From NCBI GenBank assembly GCA_913053875.1, contig CAJXGN010000006.1, forward strand, positions 1 through 64,000: DNA of 64,000 bases, in the 5' to 3' direction. This DNA is from an uncultured Agromyces sp. (GTDB lineage: Bacteria; Actinomycetota; Actinomycetes; Actinomycetales; Microbacteriaceae). Shown one piece after another: positions 37,775-46,342 of the stretch. The notes below the pieces were generated by a model, which searched no databases, had not been told where the DNA came from, and was given only the letters and a program-made list of their open reading frames with translations. The translations under genes were made by a program, and so were the position numbers. Within the stretch, counting starts at the first letter, position 1. Each line of letters opens with the position of its first letter.

Positions 37775-37851
37775 GGAGGTTCCGCCCAGACTGACCGTGC
37801 AGACTGGCGACTTCGCCCGGGACGTCGATACCCCCCGGGCGTTCGTCACGT
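37775..37851 (+). promoter_or_regulatory. Leader of the second lysozyme-like gene
   Basis: GAGGTTCCGCCCAGACT (37776-37792), CGACTT (37808-37813) and GATACCCC (37827-37834) repeat the pattern seen before the paralogue at 31995. GAGGTT to CCCAGA is nine bases in both, and GAGGTT to CGACTT is 32 versus 33 bases. The similarity suggests co-regulation. Confidence 0.5.
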
Positions 37852-38673
37852 ATGCAGCAGATCACCACCAGTTCCCCCCGCCACCGCCAGCCCGACCCGA
37901 CCCCCTCGACCCGTCGGCGCACGCTCCGCACCCGCCTCCTCGCGGGCGGGCTCGTCGCCGCCGTCCTGGGCGCCGGCCTCGCCGTGAGCATCGACGCCGC
38001 CGCACGCGAGCAGGCCCGGGCCGATACGCGTGCCCAGACCGACTCGCGCGGACTCGACGCCGACCAGCTGGGCGCCTACGACGCGATCGCCGAGGCCCGG
38101 GTGCACTCCGACGCACGCGCGACCATCACGGTCGCCGAGGAACTCCTCGCCGACGCCGAGGGCAAGGTCGACGCCGACGAGCTCGCCGCGTCGGTCGCGT
38201 CGCTCGGCGACTACGAGGTGCTCGAGGTCGGCGAGGTGGCCGAGCTGACCCGCGAGACCCAGGCGCACGTGAGCTCCACCGAGGAGGCCGTCGAGGCGCA
38301 CGCCCGCAAGGTCGCCGCGGAGCGCGCCGCGGCCGCGAAGGCCGCCGCGCTCGCTGCCGCGAACACCCCGGCCGGCGCGAAGGCGACCGCCCGCGAGCTC
38401 GCCGCCTCCCAGTACGGCTGGGGCGACGCGCAGTTCCAGTGCCTCGACTCGCTCTGGACCCGCGAGTCGGGCTGGAACTACCAGGCCGTGAACGCCTCGA
38501 GCGGCGCCACCGGCATCCCGCAGTCGCTTCCGGGCAGCAAGATGGCGACCGCCGGCGCCGACTGGCAGACCAACGCGACCACGCAGATCCGCTGGGGCCT
38601 CGGCTACATCGCGAGCGTGTACGGCACGCCGTGCGGCGCCTGGGCCAGTTCCGAGGCGCGCGGCTGGTACTGA
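37852..38673 (+). CDS. Secreted lysozyme-like (transglycosylase-type) protein, paralogue
   Basis: A 273-residue paralogue of the protein at 31995-32927 with the same layout. It has a basic Ser/Pro/Arg-rich head, a hydrophobic export segment (about 30-50, LAGGLVAAVLGAGLAVSI), a helical region, a shorter Ala/Lys coiled coil, and a C-terminal lysozyme-like domain. The domain contains CLDSLWTRESGWN (likely catalytic Glu), GIPQSLPGSKMATAGADW and CGAW. It lacks the Ala-Pro linker of the first copy. Both should act on peptidoglycan outside the membrane. The ATG at 37852 is the first ATG after the shared leader. Confidence 0.86.
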   Translation: MQQITTSSPRHRQPDPTPSTRRRTLRTRLLAGGLVAAVLGAGLAVSIDAAAREQARADTRAQTDSRGLDADQLGAYDAIAEARVHSDARATITVAEELLADAEGKVDADELAASVASLGDYEVLEVGEVAELTRETQAHVSSTEEAVEAHARKVAAERAAAAKAAALAAANTPAGAKATARELAASQYGWGDAQFQCLDSLWTRESGWNYQAVNASSGATGIPQSLPGSKMATAGADWQTNATTQIRWGLGYIASVYGTPCGAWASSEARGWY

Positions 38674-38689
38674 TCCATCCGTCGCCCGA

Positions 38690-39379
38690 TCAGTCGGGCA
38701 GCACGAGCTCGGGCTCGACCCCCGCAAGCGCGTCGCCGATGCCGATGTCGACCACCAATACCTCGCCCGCGTAGCGCGACGCCGGGGCGCGGAGCAGCCC
38801 GGCCTTGCACGCGCCGAACGTCACGGTCACGTCGGCCGGGAGCACCACCTGGTCGGGCACCTCGCCGGTGTCGGGGTGGATGCCGCTCGGCAGGTCGGTC
38901 GCGACCACCCGGGGCGGGTCCGGCCGCTCGAGCACGTCCCGCGCGAGCTGCACGATGGCCCGGGCCGGTTCGCGCAGCGCAGGCGAGGCGCCGCTGCCGG
39001 TGCCGAGGACGCCGTCGACGATCACGTCGGCCGCCTCGAGCGTCGTGCGCAGGTCGGGGTCGTCCGGATCCATCCGCACCGCTCCCGCCGCCAGCGCAGC
39101 GCCGAGGCCCTCCTCGTGTATGCGCGAACCGACCGGCACGACCGCGACGGATGCTCCGCTGCGCAGGAGCTCCGCGCCCGCGAACAGGGCGTCGCCCCCG
39201 TTGTCGCCCGAACCGACGAGCAGCACGACCGCCGGTCCCTCATCCGACCGGCCCCGGCCCGCGGCATCCGACACCACCCGCGCGAGCGCGGCGGCCGCCC
39301 GCTGCATGAGCGGCTCGCCCGCCTCGAGATGGGGACGCTCAGCGGCGCGCACCTGCGCGGCCGTGTACCCGGCGATCAT
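38690..39379 (-). CDS. nnrE: NAD(P)H-hydrate epimerase (YjeF N-terminal domain)
   Basis: NnrE interconverts the R and S forms of damaged, hydrated NAD(P)H so that a dehydratase can repair them. The 229-residue protein carries the YjeF_N signature: GSGDNGGDALFAGAELL (about 56-72), the aspartate in VIVDGVLGTG, and VVATDLPSGIHPDTGEV. Only the epimerase domain is present; the ADP/ATP-dependent dehydratase must be encoded elsewhere. CAGACT lies six bases upstream of the ATG, consistent with a leaderless transcript. Confidence 0.93.
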   Translation of the reverse strand: MIAGYTAAQVRAAERPHLEAGEPLMQRAAAALARVVSDAAGRGRSDEGPAVVLLVGSGDNGGDALFAGAELLRSGASVAVVPVGSRIHEEGLGAALAAGAVRMDPDDPDLRTTLEAADVIVDGVLGTGSGASPALREPARAIVQLARDVLERPDPPRVVATDLPSGIHPDTGEVPDQVVLPADVTVTFGACKAGLLRAPASRYAGEVLVVDIGIGDALAGVEPELVLPD

Positions 39380-39453
39380 GCGACCAGTCTGCCGCCGACG
39401 CGCCGTGCGCGCACCGGGTGCCACCGCAGCGGACTGCGCGGTACCGTGAGCAC

Positions 39454-40578
39454 GTGCGCATCTTCGCGTGCCCGCACTGCGGTCACATCGTCTACTTCGA
39501 CAGCCCGACCTGCCTCGAATGCGGGGCCGATCTCGCGTACGCACGCCACCTCCGCGAGATGGTGATGCTCGGCGACGACGGCAGGTTCCGCGACGACACG
39601 GGGACCTGGCGACGGTGCCGCAACGAGAACTGGGGCTGCAACTGGCTCGCGCCCGAGGCGCTCGAACGCGCGGAGTGCTACTCCTGCCGGCTCACCCGCC
39701 ACCAGCCGGGGGAGGACGACGCCGAGCGCTTCGGCTGGCTCGTCGACACCACGCACGCCAAGCGCTGGCTGCTCTTCCAGCTCGACGAGCTCGGCCTGCC
39801 GATCACGAGCCACCGCGACCAGCCCGACGGCGGGCTCGCGTTCGACCTCGACGCGTCGACCGACGACCGCCAGGTCATGATCGGCCACCTGAACGGCGTC
39901 ATCACGATCGACCTGTCCGAGTCGGAGGACTCGCACCGCGAGGCGCTGCGCGTGTCGCTCGGCGAGGCGTACCGCACGATGCTGGGCCACTTCCGGCACG
40001 AGATCGGGCACTACTACTGGCAGGTGCTCGTCGCGGCATCCGACACCGAGCTCGAGGCGTTCCGCACCGAGTTCGGCGACGAGCGGGTCGACTACGCGCA
40101 GGCGCTCGACTCGCACTACGGCACCGGCGGACGCGACGACTGGGGCAGCGAGTACATCTCCCGGTACGCGACCACGCACCCGTGGGAGGACTTCGCCGAG
40201 ACCTTCGCGCACTACCTGCACATCACCGACACGCTGCAGTCGGCGGCGGCGTTCGGGTTGTCGATGAGCGGACCGGGAACGCGGTTCCCGGAGGCGAGCG
40301 ACCTCGTGTCGCATCCGTCTCTGGCCCCGTCGGATGCCACGATGCGGGGCATCCTCGCCGACTGGCAGCCGCTCGCGCTCGCGCTGAACCAGGTCAACCG
40401 GTCGCTCGGCAAGCGCGACCTGTACCCGTTCGTCATCCCCGAGCGGGTCGTCGGCAAGCTCGGCTTCGTGCACCGGCTCATCGGGTCGGCCGCGCACGCG
40501 GACGCGCGCTCGGCGAATGCGAACGACGCGAACGGAGCGGGCGACGCGGCGGGCTCAGCCGGCGCGGCGGGCCAGTAG
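39454..40578 (+). CDS. Zinc-ribbon protein with HExxH metallopeptidase-like domain
   Basis: A 374-residue cytoplasmic protein. An N-terminal zinc ribbon (CPHCG and CLECG, about residues 6-25) is followed by a second Cys cluster (CRNENWGCNW and CYSCR). The C-terminal domain has the zincin motif HFRHEIGHYYW near 187 and a conserved E-x-x-x-H in WEDFAETFAHYLH, as in the family annotated putative zinc-binding metallopeptidase. Substrate is unknown. The GTG at 39454 is chosen from TACCGT at 39442-39447 (leaderless). Its last 24 bases overlap the convergent acetyltransferase gene. Confidence 0.87.
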   Translation: MRIFACPHCGHIVYFDSPTCLECGADLAYARHLREMVMLGDDGRFRDDTGTWRRCRNENWGCNWLAPEALERAECYSCRLTRHQPGEDDAERFGWLVDTTHAKRWLLFQLDELGLPITSHRDQPDGGLAFDLDASTDDRQVMIGHLNGVITIDLSESEDSHREALRVSLGEAYRTMLGHFRHEIGHYYWQVLVAASDTELEAFRTEFGDERVDYAQALDSHYGTGGRDDWGSEYISRYATTHPWEDFAETFAHYLHITDTLQSAAAFGLSMSGPGTRFPEASDLVSHPSLAPSDATMRGILADWQPLALALNQVNRSLGKRDLYPFVIPERVVGKLGFVHRLIGSAAHADARSANANDANGAGDAAGSAGAAGQ

Positions 40579-40848
40579 CCCGCTGCGCCCGGGGTGCTGG
40601 TCGAACCACGACGCCGCGTACCAGCACGTGGGCACGATGCGCAGGTCGGTGGTCTGCTCGACGTGGTCGGTCGCCCACGCGACGATCTCGGCGGCGTACC
40701 CATTGCCGCGGAACGGCGGAGACGTGAACACGCGCGAGAACGAGATCGCGTCGCCCAGGGTGTGCGTGTCGATCACGCTCGCGAGCTGCCCGTCGAGGCG
40801 CAGGGTGTAGCGCTCGGCGTCGGGCTCCCAGGCGAATTCTCGTTCCAC
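40555..40848 (-). CDS. GNAT-like small N-acetyltransferase
   Basis: A 97-residue minimal GNAT-fold protein. The acetyl-CoA-binding loop is in TSPPFRGNGYAAEIVAWATD (R-G-N-G-Y replacing R/Q-x-x-G-x-G/A) and the C-terminal block is LRIVPTCWYAASWFDQHP. This matches the short acetyltransferase family related to human NATD1. The GTG start is preceded by TAGGCT with a seven-base gap. The substrate is unknown. Its 3' end overlaps the convergent zinc-peptidase gene. Confidence 0.85.
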   Translation of the reverse strand: MEREFAWEPDAERYTLRLDGQLASVIDTHTLGDAISFSRVFTSPPFRGNGYAAEIVAWATDHVEQTTDLRIVPTCWYAASWFDQHPGRSGLLARRAG

Positions 40849-40878
40849 GGCATCCAGCCTACGTCGGCGTGCGGGGTG

Positions 40879-41880
40879 TCAGGCCGGTGCGGCCGAACCG
40901 GCGCGCTCCGCGAGGCGGTCGAACACCCGATCGAGCTCCTCGTCGACGCGCTGCAGCTCGGGGTGCGCGTCGTGGAACTCGATCACCTCGCGCGCGCCCT
41001 CCTGGTAGCGGATCGTGTTGCCGAAGCCCGGCACGAGCGCGCGCAGCTTCTCGTTGTCGAACACCATGGAGTGCGACTTGTCGCCCAGCAGTCCGGGGCC
41101 GGTGGCCGGATGCTCCGCCGCGATGGTCTCCGACGCGACGTGCACGAGTCGCGGCTCGACGCCCGCCGCGTCGGCGAGCCAGCCGTAGATCTGGTTCCAC
41201 GTCGGCGCCTCGTCGCCGGTCGCGTGGAACGCCTCGCCGACGGCCGCGTGGTGCCCGAGGATCCCCGCGATGCCGACCGCGACGTCGCGGGCGTGCGTGA
41301 TGGTCCACAGGCTCGTGCCGTCGCCGTGCACGATGACCGGCTTGCCCGCGCGCATCCGCGCGATGTCGGTCCAGTGCCCGATGGTCGGCAGCATCGTGCG
41401 GTCGTACGTGTGCGACGGGCGCACGATCGTCGCGGGGAAGTCGCGGTCGCGGTACGCCTCGACGAGGAGGTCCTCGCACGCGATCTTGTCGCGCGAGTAC
41501 TGCCAGAACGGGTTGCGCAGGGGCGTCGACTCGGTGACCGGCAGCCGCTCCGGCGGTGTCTGGTACGCCGAGGCCGAGCTGACGAAGAGGTACTGCCCGG
41601 TGCGGCCCGCGAAACGGTCGACCCAGCCGCCGACGTGGTCGGGCGTGAACGAGAGGAAGTCGGCGACGACGTCGAACTCACGCGTGCCGAGCGCCGCGTC
41701 GACCGCGTCCTCGTCGCGCACGTCGGCCGTCAGCGACTCGACGTGGTCGGGAACCGGGCGCAGCGTCGTGCTGCCCCGGTTCAGCACCGTCACCTCGTGC
41801 CCGAGGTCGAGGCAGCGTTCCACCACCGCCCTCGAGATCACTCCGGTGCCGCCGATGAAGAGGATGCGCGTCGTCGCCAT
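40879..41880 (-). CDS. NAD-dependent epimerase/dehydratase (extended SDR)
   Basis: A 333-residue extended short-chain dehydrogenase/reductase. The nucleotide-binding motif is ILFIGGTGVISRAV (about 5-18), the active-site Tyr-x-x-x-Lys is YSRDK near 128-132, and SSASAYQ provides the serine. Such proteins modify sugar nucleotides or related metabolites. CAGACT, six bases before the ATG, suggests a leaderless message. It follows the carotenoid operon and S4 gene on the same strand with a gap of 66 bases, so it is probably a separate unit. Confidence 0.9.
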   Translation of the reverse strand: MATTRILFIGGTGVISRAVVERCLDLGHEVTVLNRGSTTLRPVPDHVESLTADVRDEDAVDAALGTREFDVVADFLSFTPDHVGGWVDRFAGRTGQYLFVSSASAYQTPPERLPVTESTPLRNPFWQYSRDKIACEDLLVEAYRDRDFPATIVRPSHTYDRTMLPTIGHWTDIARMRAGKPVIVHGDGTSLWTITHARDVAVGIAGILGHHAAVGEAFHATGDEAPTWNQIYGWLADAAGVEPRLVHVASETIAAEHPATGPGLLGDKSHSMVFDNEKLRALVPGFGNTIRYQEGAREVIEFHDAHPELQRVDEELDRVFDRLAERAGSAAPA

Positions 41881-41946
41881 GTCGGCAGTCTGCCACGACC
41901 GCGGCCGGGTCGAGGGCCGGGCGGATGCCTCGGGGCGCCGCGGCCC

Positions 41947-42318
41947 TCAGCGACCGCGCAGGCGGTCGAGGTCGCGTCGCTCGCGCTTGGTCGGACGCCC
42001 CGCGCCGCGATCGCGCACGGGCACCTGCGGCACCGCCTCGCGCGGTGGCGGCGGGGGCGTGCGGTCCTCGAGCGCCTCGGCCGCGACGGATGCGCCGACG
42101 CGCTTGGCGATCGTGCGCCGCACGACCAGGTGGCGCTCGAACCCGCGCACCCGCACCCGCAGCTCGTCGCCGGGGCGCACCGGCTGCGCGGCCTTTGCGC
42201 GCTCTCCGTTCACGCGCACGTGGCCGGCGCGGCAGGCCGCGGTCGCCTCCGAGCGGGTCTTGTACTGGCGCACCGCCCAGAGCCAGGCGTCGACGCGCAC
42301 GCTCGCGGGATCGGGCAT
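41947..42318 (-). CDS. S4-domain RNA-binding protein (Hsp15-like)
   Basis: A 123-residue protein. The S4 domain spans about residues 5-65 (VRVDAWLWAVRQYKTRSEAT, then AGHVRVNGERAK) and matches Hsp15-type proteins that recycle stalled 50S subunits. The C-terminal tail is basic and Pro/Arg-rich. TAGGCT (42326-42331, inside the end of crtEb) is seven bases before its ATG, so it may have its own leaderless transcript despite being five bases from crtEb. Confidence 0.9.
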   Translation of the reverse strand: MPDPASVRVDAWLWAVRQYKTRSEATAACRAGHVRVNGERAKAAQPVRPGDELRVRVRGFERHLVVRRTIAKRVGASVAAEALEDRTPPPPPREAVPQVPVRDRGAGRPTKRERRDLDRLRGR

Positions 42319-42323
42319 GCGCC

Positions 42324-43220
42324 TCAGCCTACGCGCACGAACGCCCAGGCGATCAGGAGCATGGTCACCGCGAACCCGCTCGCGTAGTTGAGCCACAGGA
42401 ACATCCGCCAGCCGCGGTTGGAGCGCCCGGAGTCGTCGTCCGCGACCGACCGGTACGGCCATGCGGCGAGCACGTACGGCACCGCGAGGATCGCCGCCAG
42501 CGGGCCCGGCCACGCCGTGAGGAGCATCAGCACGCCCGCGGCGAGCCACATCCCGATCGCGATGCGCACGGTCGCGCGGGCGCCGAACACGGTCGCGATC
42601 GACGCGATGTCGGCCTCGCGGTCGGGCACCACGTCCTGCACCGCGCCGAACGCGTGGCTCGCCATGCCCCACAGGAAGAACGCCGCGAGCAGTGCGAGCA
42701 GCTGCGGCGTGAACGTCGCACCCGCGACCGCCAGGCCGTAGACGGCCGGGCTCACGAAGTGCGTGCTCGAGGTGATCGAGTCGAGCACCGGCCGCTCCTT
42801 GAAGCGCAGCGGGGGCATCGAGTAGGCGAGCACCGCGAACAGGCTCAACGCGAGCACGAGCCACGACCACGGGGCATCCGTGCCGCCCAGCACCACCATG
42901 GCGACGACGAACGGCACCGTCACGACCGTGCACCACGCGAGCACGGCCCGATGCGTCTCGGGCGGCAGCAGCGCGCCCTCGGCGCCGCCCTTGCGCGGGT
43001 TGCGCAGGTCGGACTCGTAGTCGAACACGTCGTTCACGCCGTACATCAGCAGGTTGTACGGCACGAGGAAGAACAGGCTGCCCACGACGAAGAGCGCGTC
43101 GACGGCCCCCGTGGTGAGCACGTACGCGGCGCCGAACGGGAACGCCGTGTTGACCCAGCTGACGGGGCGGGATGCCACGAGCAGCCGCATCGCGAGCGGC
43201 GTGGAGCGGGTCGCGGTCAT
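42324..43220 (-). CDS. crtEb: UbiA-type lycopene elongase (CrtEb-like)
   Basis: This membrane prenyltransferase adds dimethylallyl groups to lycopene to make C45/C50 carotenoids (flavuxanthin in Corynebacterium). The 298-residue protein has eight to nine hydrophobic helices and both aspartate motifs of the UbiA family: NDVFDYESD near residue 63-71 and DVVPDREAD near 195-203. Its place directly after crtYe-crtYf fixes the role. The ATG overlaps the crtYf stop as ATGA. Confidence 0.92.
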   Translation of the reverse strand: MTATRSTPLAMRLLVASRPVSWVNTAFPFGAAYVLTTGAVDALFVVGSLFFLVPYNLLMYGVNDVFDYESDLRNPRKGGAEGALLPPETHRAVLAWCTVVTVPFVVAMVVLGGTDAPWSWLVLALSLFAVLAYSMPPLRFKERPVLDSITSSTHFVSPAVYGLAVAGATFTPQLLALLAAFFLWGMASHAFGAVQDVVPDREADIASIATVFGARATVRIAIGMWLAAGVLMLLTAWPGPLAAILAVPYVLAAWPYRSVADDDSGRSNRGWRMFLWLNYASGFAVTMLLIAWAFVRVG

Positions 43221-43567
43221 CGTGCCTCCCGGCGCGTCGCGGGGTCGGTCGTGCGCCTGCCGACCCGTCGCCCGGGCAGCAGCACCCAGAGCGCGGGCAG
43301 CGCCAGCACCGCGACGACCGTGTAGGCGAAGTCCTCGATCGGCGCGAGGCCGATCGTGACGCCCGACCGCAGCGCGGGATCGTACGCGACGAGGCCGACG
43401 CCGATCATGATCGAGTCGAACACCGCGGTGAGCACGAGCAGCACGGCGGCGGCGATGCCCACCGCCGCCACCGCCCTCCCGCGCGGGCGGGGCAGGCGCG
43501 CGAACGCCCACGCCGCGAGCCCCGCGGCGACCGCGAGGAACGGGATGCACAGGAGGAGGTAGGTCAC
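43217..43567 (-). CDS. crtYf: C50 carotenoid epsilon-cyclase subunit (CrtYf-like)
   Basis: A 116-residue membrane protein of the heterodimeric lycopene-cyclase-domain family, with three hydrophobic helices (LLLCIPFLAVAAGLAAWAF first). The motif PIEDFAYTVVAV corresponds to the conserved P-E-(E/D) segment of these cyclases. In decaprenoxanthin producers CrtYe and CrtYf act together to cyclise both ends of the C50 chain. GTG start and stop overlap both neighbours by four bases. Which subunit is e and which is f is assigned by gene order. Confidence 0.88.
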   Translation of the reverse strand: MTYLLLCIPFLAVAAGLAAWAFARLPRPRGRAVAAVGIAAAVLLVLTAVFDSIMIGVGLVAYDPALRSGVTIGLAPIEDFAYTVVAVLALPALWVLLPGRRVGRRTTDPATRREAR

Positions 43568-43893
43568 GCGGCGCTCCGCTCGCGGTCGAGGAACCGGCTC
43601 GTGCCCCGCACCAGCACGAGCGTGAGGTAGCAGAGGAAGGTGAGGAAGAGCACTTCCTCCACGGGCAGTTCGGGCGCCAACAGGATGCCGGTCATGAACT
43701 CCGTCTCGCCGCGGAAGAAGACGCCGAGTGCGATGCCCCCGAGGTCCCAGACCAGGAACGCGGCGACGCCGATGCCGATCACCGCTGCCGCCCGCCACGG
43801 GGCGTGCCAGAACACGAGCCGGAAGCGCGCGTCGATCGCGCACATCGCCCCGAGCGACAGCACGAGTGCGCCGAGGTACGCGAACCCGATCAC
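43564..43893 (-). CDS. crtYe: C50 carotenoid epsilon-cyclase subunit (CrtYe-like)
   Basis: A 109-residue membrane protein with three hydrophobic helices, the partner subunit of the gene downstream. It carries the family's WDLGGIALGVFFRGETEF and LPVEEVLFLTFLCYLTLVL blocks, including the conserved Pro-x-Glu-Glu. The GTG start overlaps the crtI stop, and the stop overlaps crtYf, each by four bases. Confidence 0.88.
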   Translation of the reverse strand: MIGFAYLGALVLSLGAMCAIDARFRLVFWHAPWRAAAVIGIGVAAFLVWDLGGIALGVFFRGETEFMTGILLAPELPVEEVLFLTFLCYLTLVLVRGTSRFLDRERSAA

Positions 43894-45458
43894 ACGCGCT
43901 CCGCCGCCGGCTCGGGCAGCGGCGACGCGCTGCGGTCGCCTCGGAGGCGCTTCGCGACCAGTTCCGCGCTGATGAGGCACATCGGCAGGCCGACGCCGGG
44001 CACGGTCGTGCCGCCCGCGTAGTAGAGGCCCCGCACCTTCCGCGACCTCGTCGAGCCGCGGAACATCGCGCTCTGTCGCAGCACATGGCCCGGGCCGAGC
44101 GCGCCGCCCCGCCACGCGTGCAGGTCGCGTGCGAAGTCGGCCGGAGCGATCGTGCGGCGCACGACGATGCGCTCGGCGAGATCGGGTGCCCCGGCGGCCT
44201 CCGCCAATCGTGCGATCGCGACGTCGGCGGCCGCCTCGACGGCGGGCGCGCCGGCGCCGTCGACGCCGCCGTGCCCCAGGCCGGTGTCGGCGGGCACGGG
44301 GATGAGCACGAACAGGTTGCTGTCGCCCGACGGGGCGACGTGCCGATCGGTCGCGCTCGGCATGCACGCGTAGAACGAGGCCGGCTTCGGTACGCGCGGC
44401 GAGCGGCCGAACACGGCGTCGAAGTTCGCGGGCCAGTCGTCGGTGAACACGAGGTTGTGGTGGGTGAGCCCGGGCAGCTCGCCACGCACGCCGAGCAGCG
44501 CCAGGATCGCCCCCGGTCCGGGATCGCGCCGCTCCCACGCCGGCTCCGGCAGTGAGCGGAAGCGCTCGGGAACGAGCTCGGTCTCGGTGTGATGCAGGTC
44601 CGCCGCCGACACCACGAGGTCCGCGTCGAGGTGCTCGGTCGCGCCCGAGGCATCCGTCACCGTCACGCCCGCAGCCGATCCGTCGTCGGCCACGCGGATG
44701 CCGGTGACCGGAGCGCCCGTGCGCACGCGCACGCCCGCCCGACGGGCGACGCCCGCGACCGCGTCGATGAGCGCGCGGAACCCGCCCATCGGGTACTGCA
44801 CGCCCTGTTCGAGGTCGAGGTGGCTCATGAGGTGGTACATCGCCGGCACCTCGTACGGCGAGCCGCCGAGGAACACTGCGGGGTAGCCGAGCACCTGGCG
44901 CAGGCGCCGATCGGTCACGGTACGGGCGGCGTGCGCGTCGAGCGACCGCGTGAGCAGCCGCGCGAGGGTCGGTGTGCGGGCCAGCACCGCGCGGTCGGCG
45001 AACGGGCCGAGCGAGTCGAAGTTCGTGTAGAGGAAGCGCTCGAGCGCGAGGCCGTACGTCTCTCGGGCCGAGTCGAGGTAGCGCTCGAGCCGTCGCCCGG
45101 CCCCCGGCTCGACCGAGTCGAACAGCGCGACGTTCGACGCCCGGTCGGCCGCGATGTCGAGCGGCTCGTCGTAGCCGTCGGCGAACACCCGGTAGCCGGG
45201 GTCGAGACGCACGAGGTCGAGGTGATCGTCGATCGACTCCCCGAACAGCCGGAAGAAGTGCTCGAAGACCTCGGGCATGAGGTACCACGACGGGCCGGTG
45301 TCGAACCGGAACCCGTCGCGCTCCCACGAGCCTGCGCGGCCGCCCAGCTCGTCGCGCGCCTCGAGCAGGGTGACGTCGTGCCCGTCGCGCGCGAGCAGCG
45401 CCGCCGTCGCGAGCCCCGCGATGCCGCCGCCGACCACGACGGCGCGTCGACCGGTCAT
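43890..45458 (-). CDS. crtI: Phytoene desaturase
   Basis: CrtI uses FAD to introduce four double bonds into phytoene, yielding lycopene. The 522-residue protein starts with the dinucleotide fold VVVGGGIAGLATAALL (about 6-21) and LLEARDELGGRAGSW, and ends with the bacterial CrtI signature GLYYAGGTTVPGVGLPMCL. Membrane association is peripheral. The ATG overlaps crtB by four bases. Confidence 0.96.
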   Translation of the reverse strand: MTGRRAVVVGGGIAGLATAALLARDGHDVTLLEARDELGGRAGSWERDGFRFDTGPSWYLMPEVFEHFFRLFGESIDDHLDLVRLDPGYRVFADGYDEPLDIAADRASNVALFDSVEPGAGRRLERYLDSARETYGLALERFLYTNFDSLGPFADRAVLARTPTLARLLTRSLDAHAARTVTDRRLRQVLGYPAVFLGGSPYEVPAMYHLMSHLDLEQGVQYPMGGFRALIDAVAGVARRAGVRVRTGAPVTGIRVADDGSAAGVTVTDASGATEHLDADLVVSAADLHHTETELVPERFRSLPEPAWERRDPGPGAILALLGVRGELPGLTHHNLVFTDDWPANFDAVFGRSPRVPKPASFYACMPSATDRHVAPSGDSNLFVLIPVPADTGLGHGGVDGAGAPAVEAAADVAIARLAEAAGAPDLAERIVVRRTIAPADFARDLHAWRGGALGPGHVLRQSAMFRGSTRSRKVRGLYYAGGTTVPGVGLPMCLISAELVAKRLRGDRSASPLPEPAAERV

Positions 45459-46342
45459 CGTGAGCCTCCTCGCGTCACCGCGGCGCGCACCGCGATGGCG
45501 AACTTCTCGGCGTCGGGCACCCGCACCCGCGCGCGGAGCAACTCGTCGGCGGGCGTGGCGCGCAGCTTCGCGGCGAGCCGCGCGAAGAGCTCCTGCGCCG
45601 CCGCGACCGCCGCACGCGCCCGCACCGGCAGCTCGGCGACGGAACGGCCGGAGATCGCGAGATCAGCGTCGATGTCGTCGAGGATGGCGTGCTTCTCCGT
45701 CTCGGTCAGCGCCTCCGGATCGACGCCGGGGAAGTAGTTCCGGCCGAGGTCGCGCCAGTCGACCGCGAGGTCGCGCAGGAAGTTGACCTTCTGGAATGCC
45801 GCGCCCAGGTGCCGGGCACCGTCCTCGAGGCGCGCACGCCGCGCGTCGTCGACGTCCTCGTCGGCCAGGAACGCCCGGAGGCACATCAGGCCGACGACCT
45901 CCGCGGACCCGTAGATGTACGTCACGACCTCCGCCGGGGTGAACGGGGACGGGTCGAGGTCGCGTCGCATCGACGCGAAGAACGGGGCCGTCAGCGATGC
46001 GTCGATGCCGGTCGCCCGTGCGGTGCGCGCGAACGCGTGCACGACCACGTTCGTGCTGTAGCCGGTCCGCATCGCCCGATCGGTCTCCGCCTCGAGTGCA
46101 TCGAGGGCGGCACGCTGGTCGTCCACCGACAGGCCCGCCTCGGCCGCCGAGCCGTCGACCACCTCGTCGGCGATGCGGACGAGGGCATAGATCACGCGGA
46201 TGCGACGTCGGCACGTCGGCTCCAGCAGGCGCGCTGCTGCGCCGAACGACGTCGAGTAGCGGCCGATCACGACCGAGGCGCTGGCCTCAGCCGTCTCGTC
46301 GTAGCGGTCGAGCGATGTGCCGGGGGAGTCGTCTCGGCTCAT
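45455..46342 (-). CDS. crtB: Phytoene synthase
   Basis: CrtB condenses two geranylgeranyl diphosphates to phytoene, the first committed carotenoid step. The 295-residue protein has both aspartate-rich motifs: DEVVD at 59-63 and the later LRDLAVDWRDLGRNYFP block near 204, which bind magnesium-diphosphate. The ATG overlaps the crtE stop as ATGA. Confidence 0.96.
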   Translation of the reverse strand: MSRDDSPGTSLDRYDETAEASASVVIGRYSTSFGAAARLLEPTCRRRIRVIYALVRIADEVVDGSAAEAGLSVDDQRAALDALEAETDRAMRTGYSTNVVVHAFARTARATGIDASLTAPFFASMRRDLDPSPFTPAEVVTYIYGSAEVVGLMCLRAFLADEDVDDARRARLEDGARHLGAAFQKVNFLRDLAVDWRDLGRNYFPGVDPEALTETEKHAILDDIDADLAISGRSVAELPVRARAAVAAAQELFARLAAKLRATPADELLRARVRVPDAEKFAIAVRAAVTRGGSR

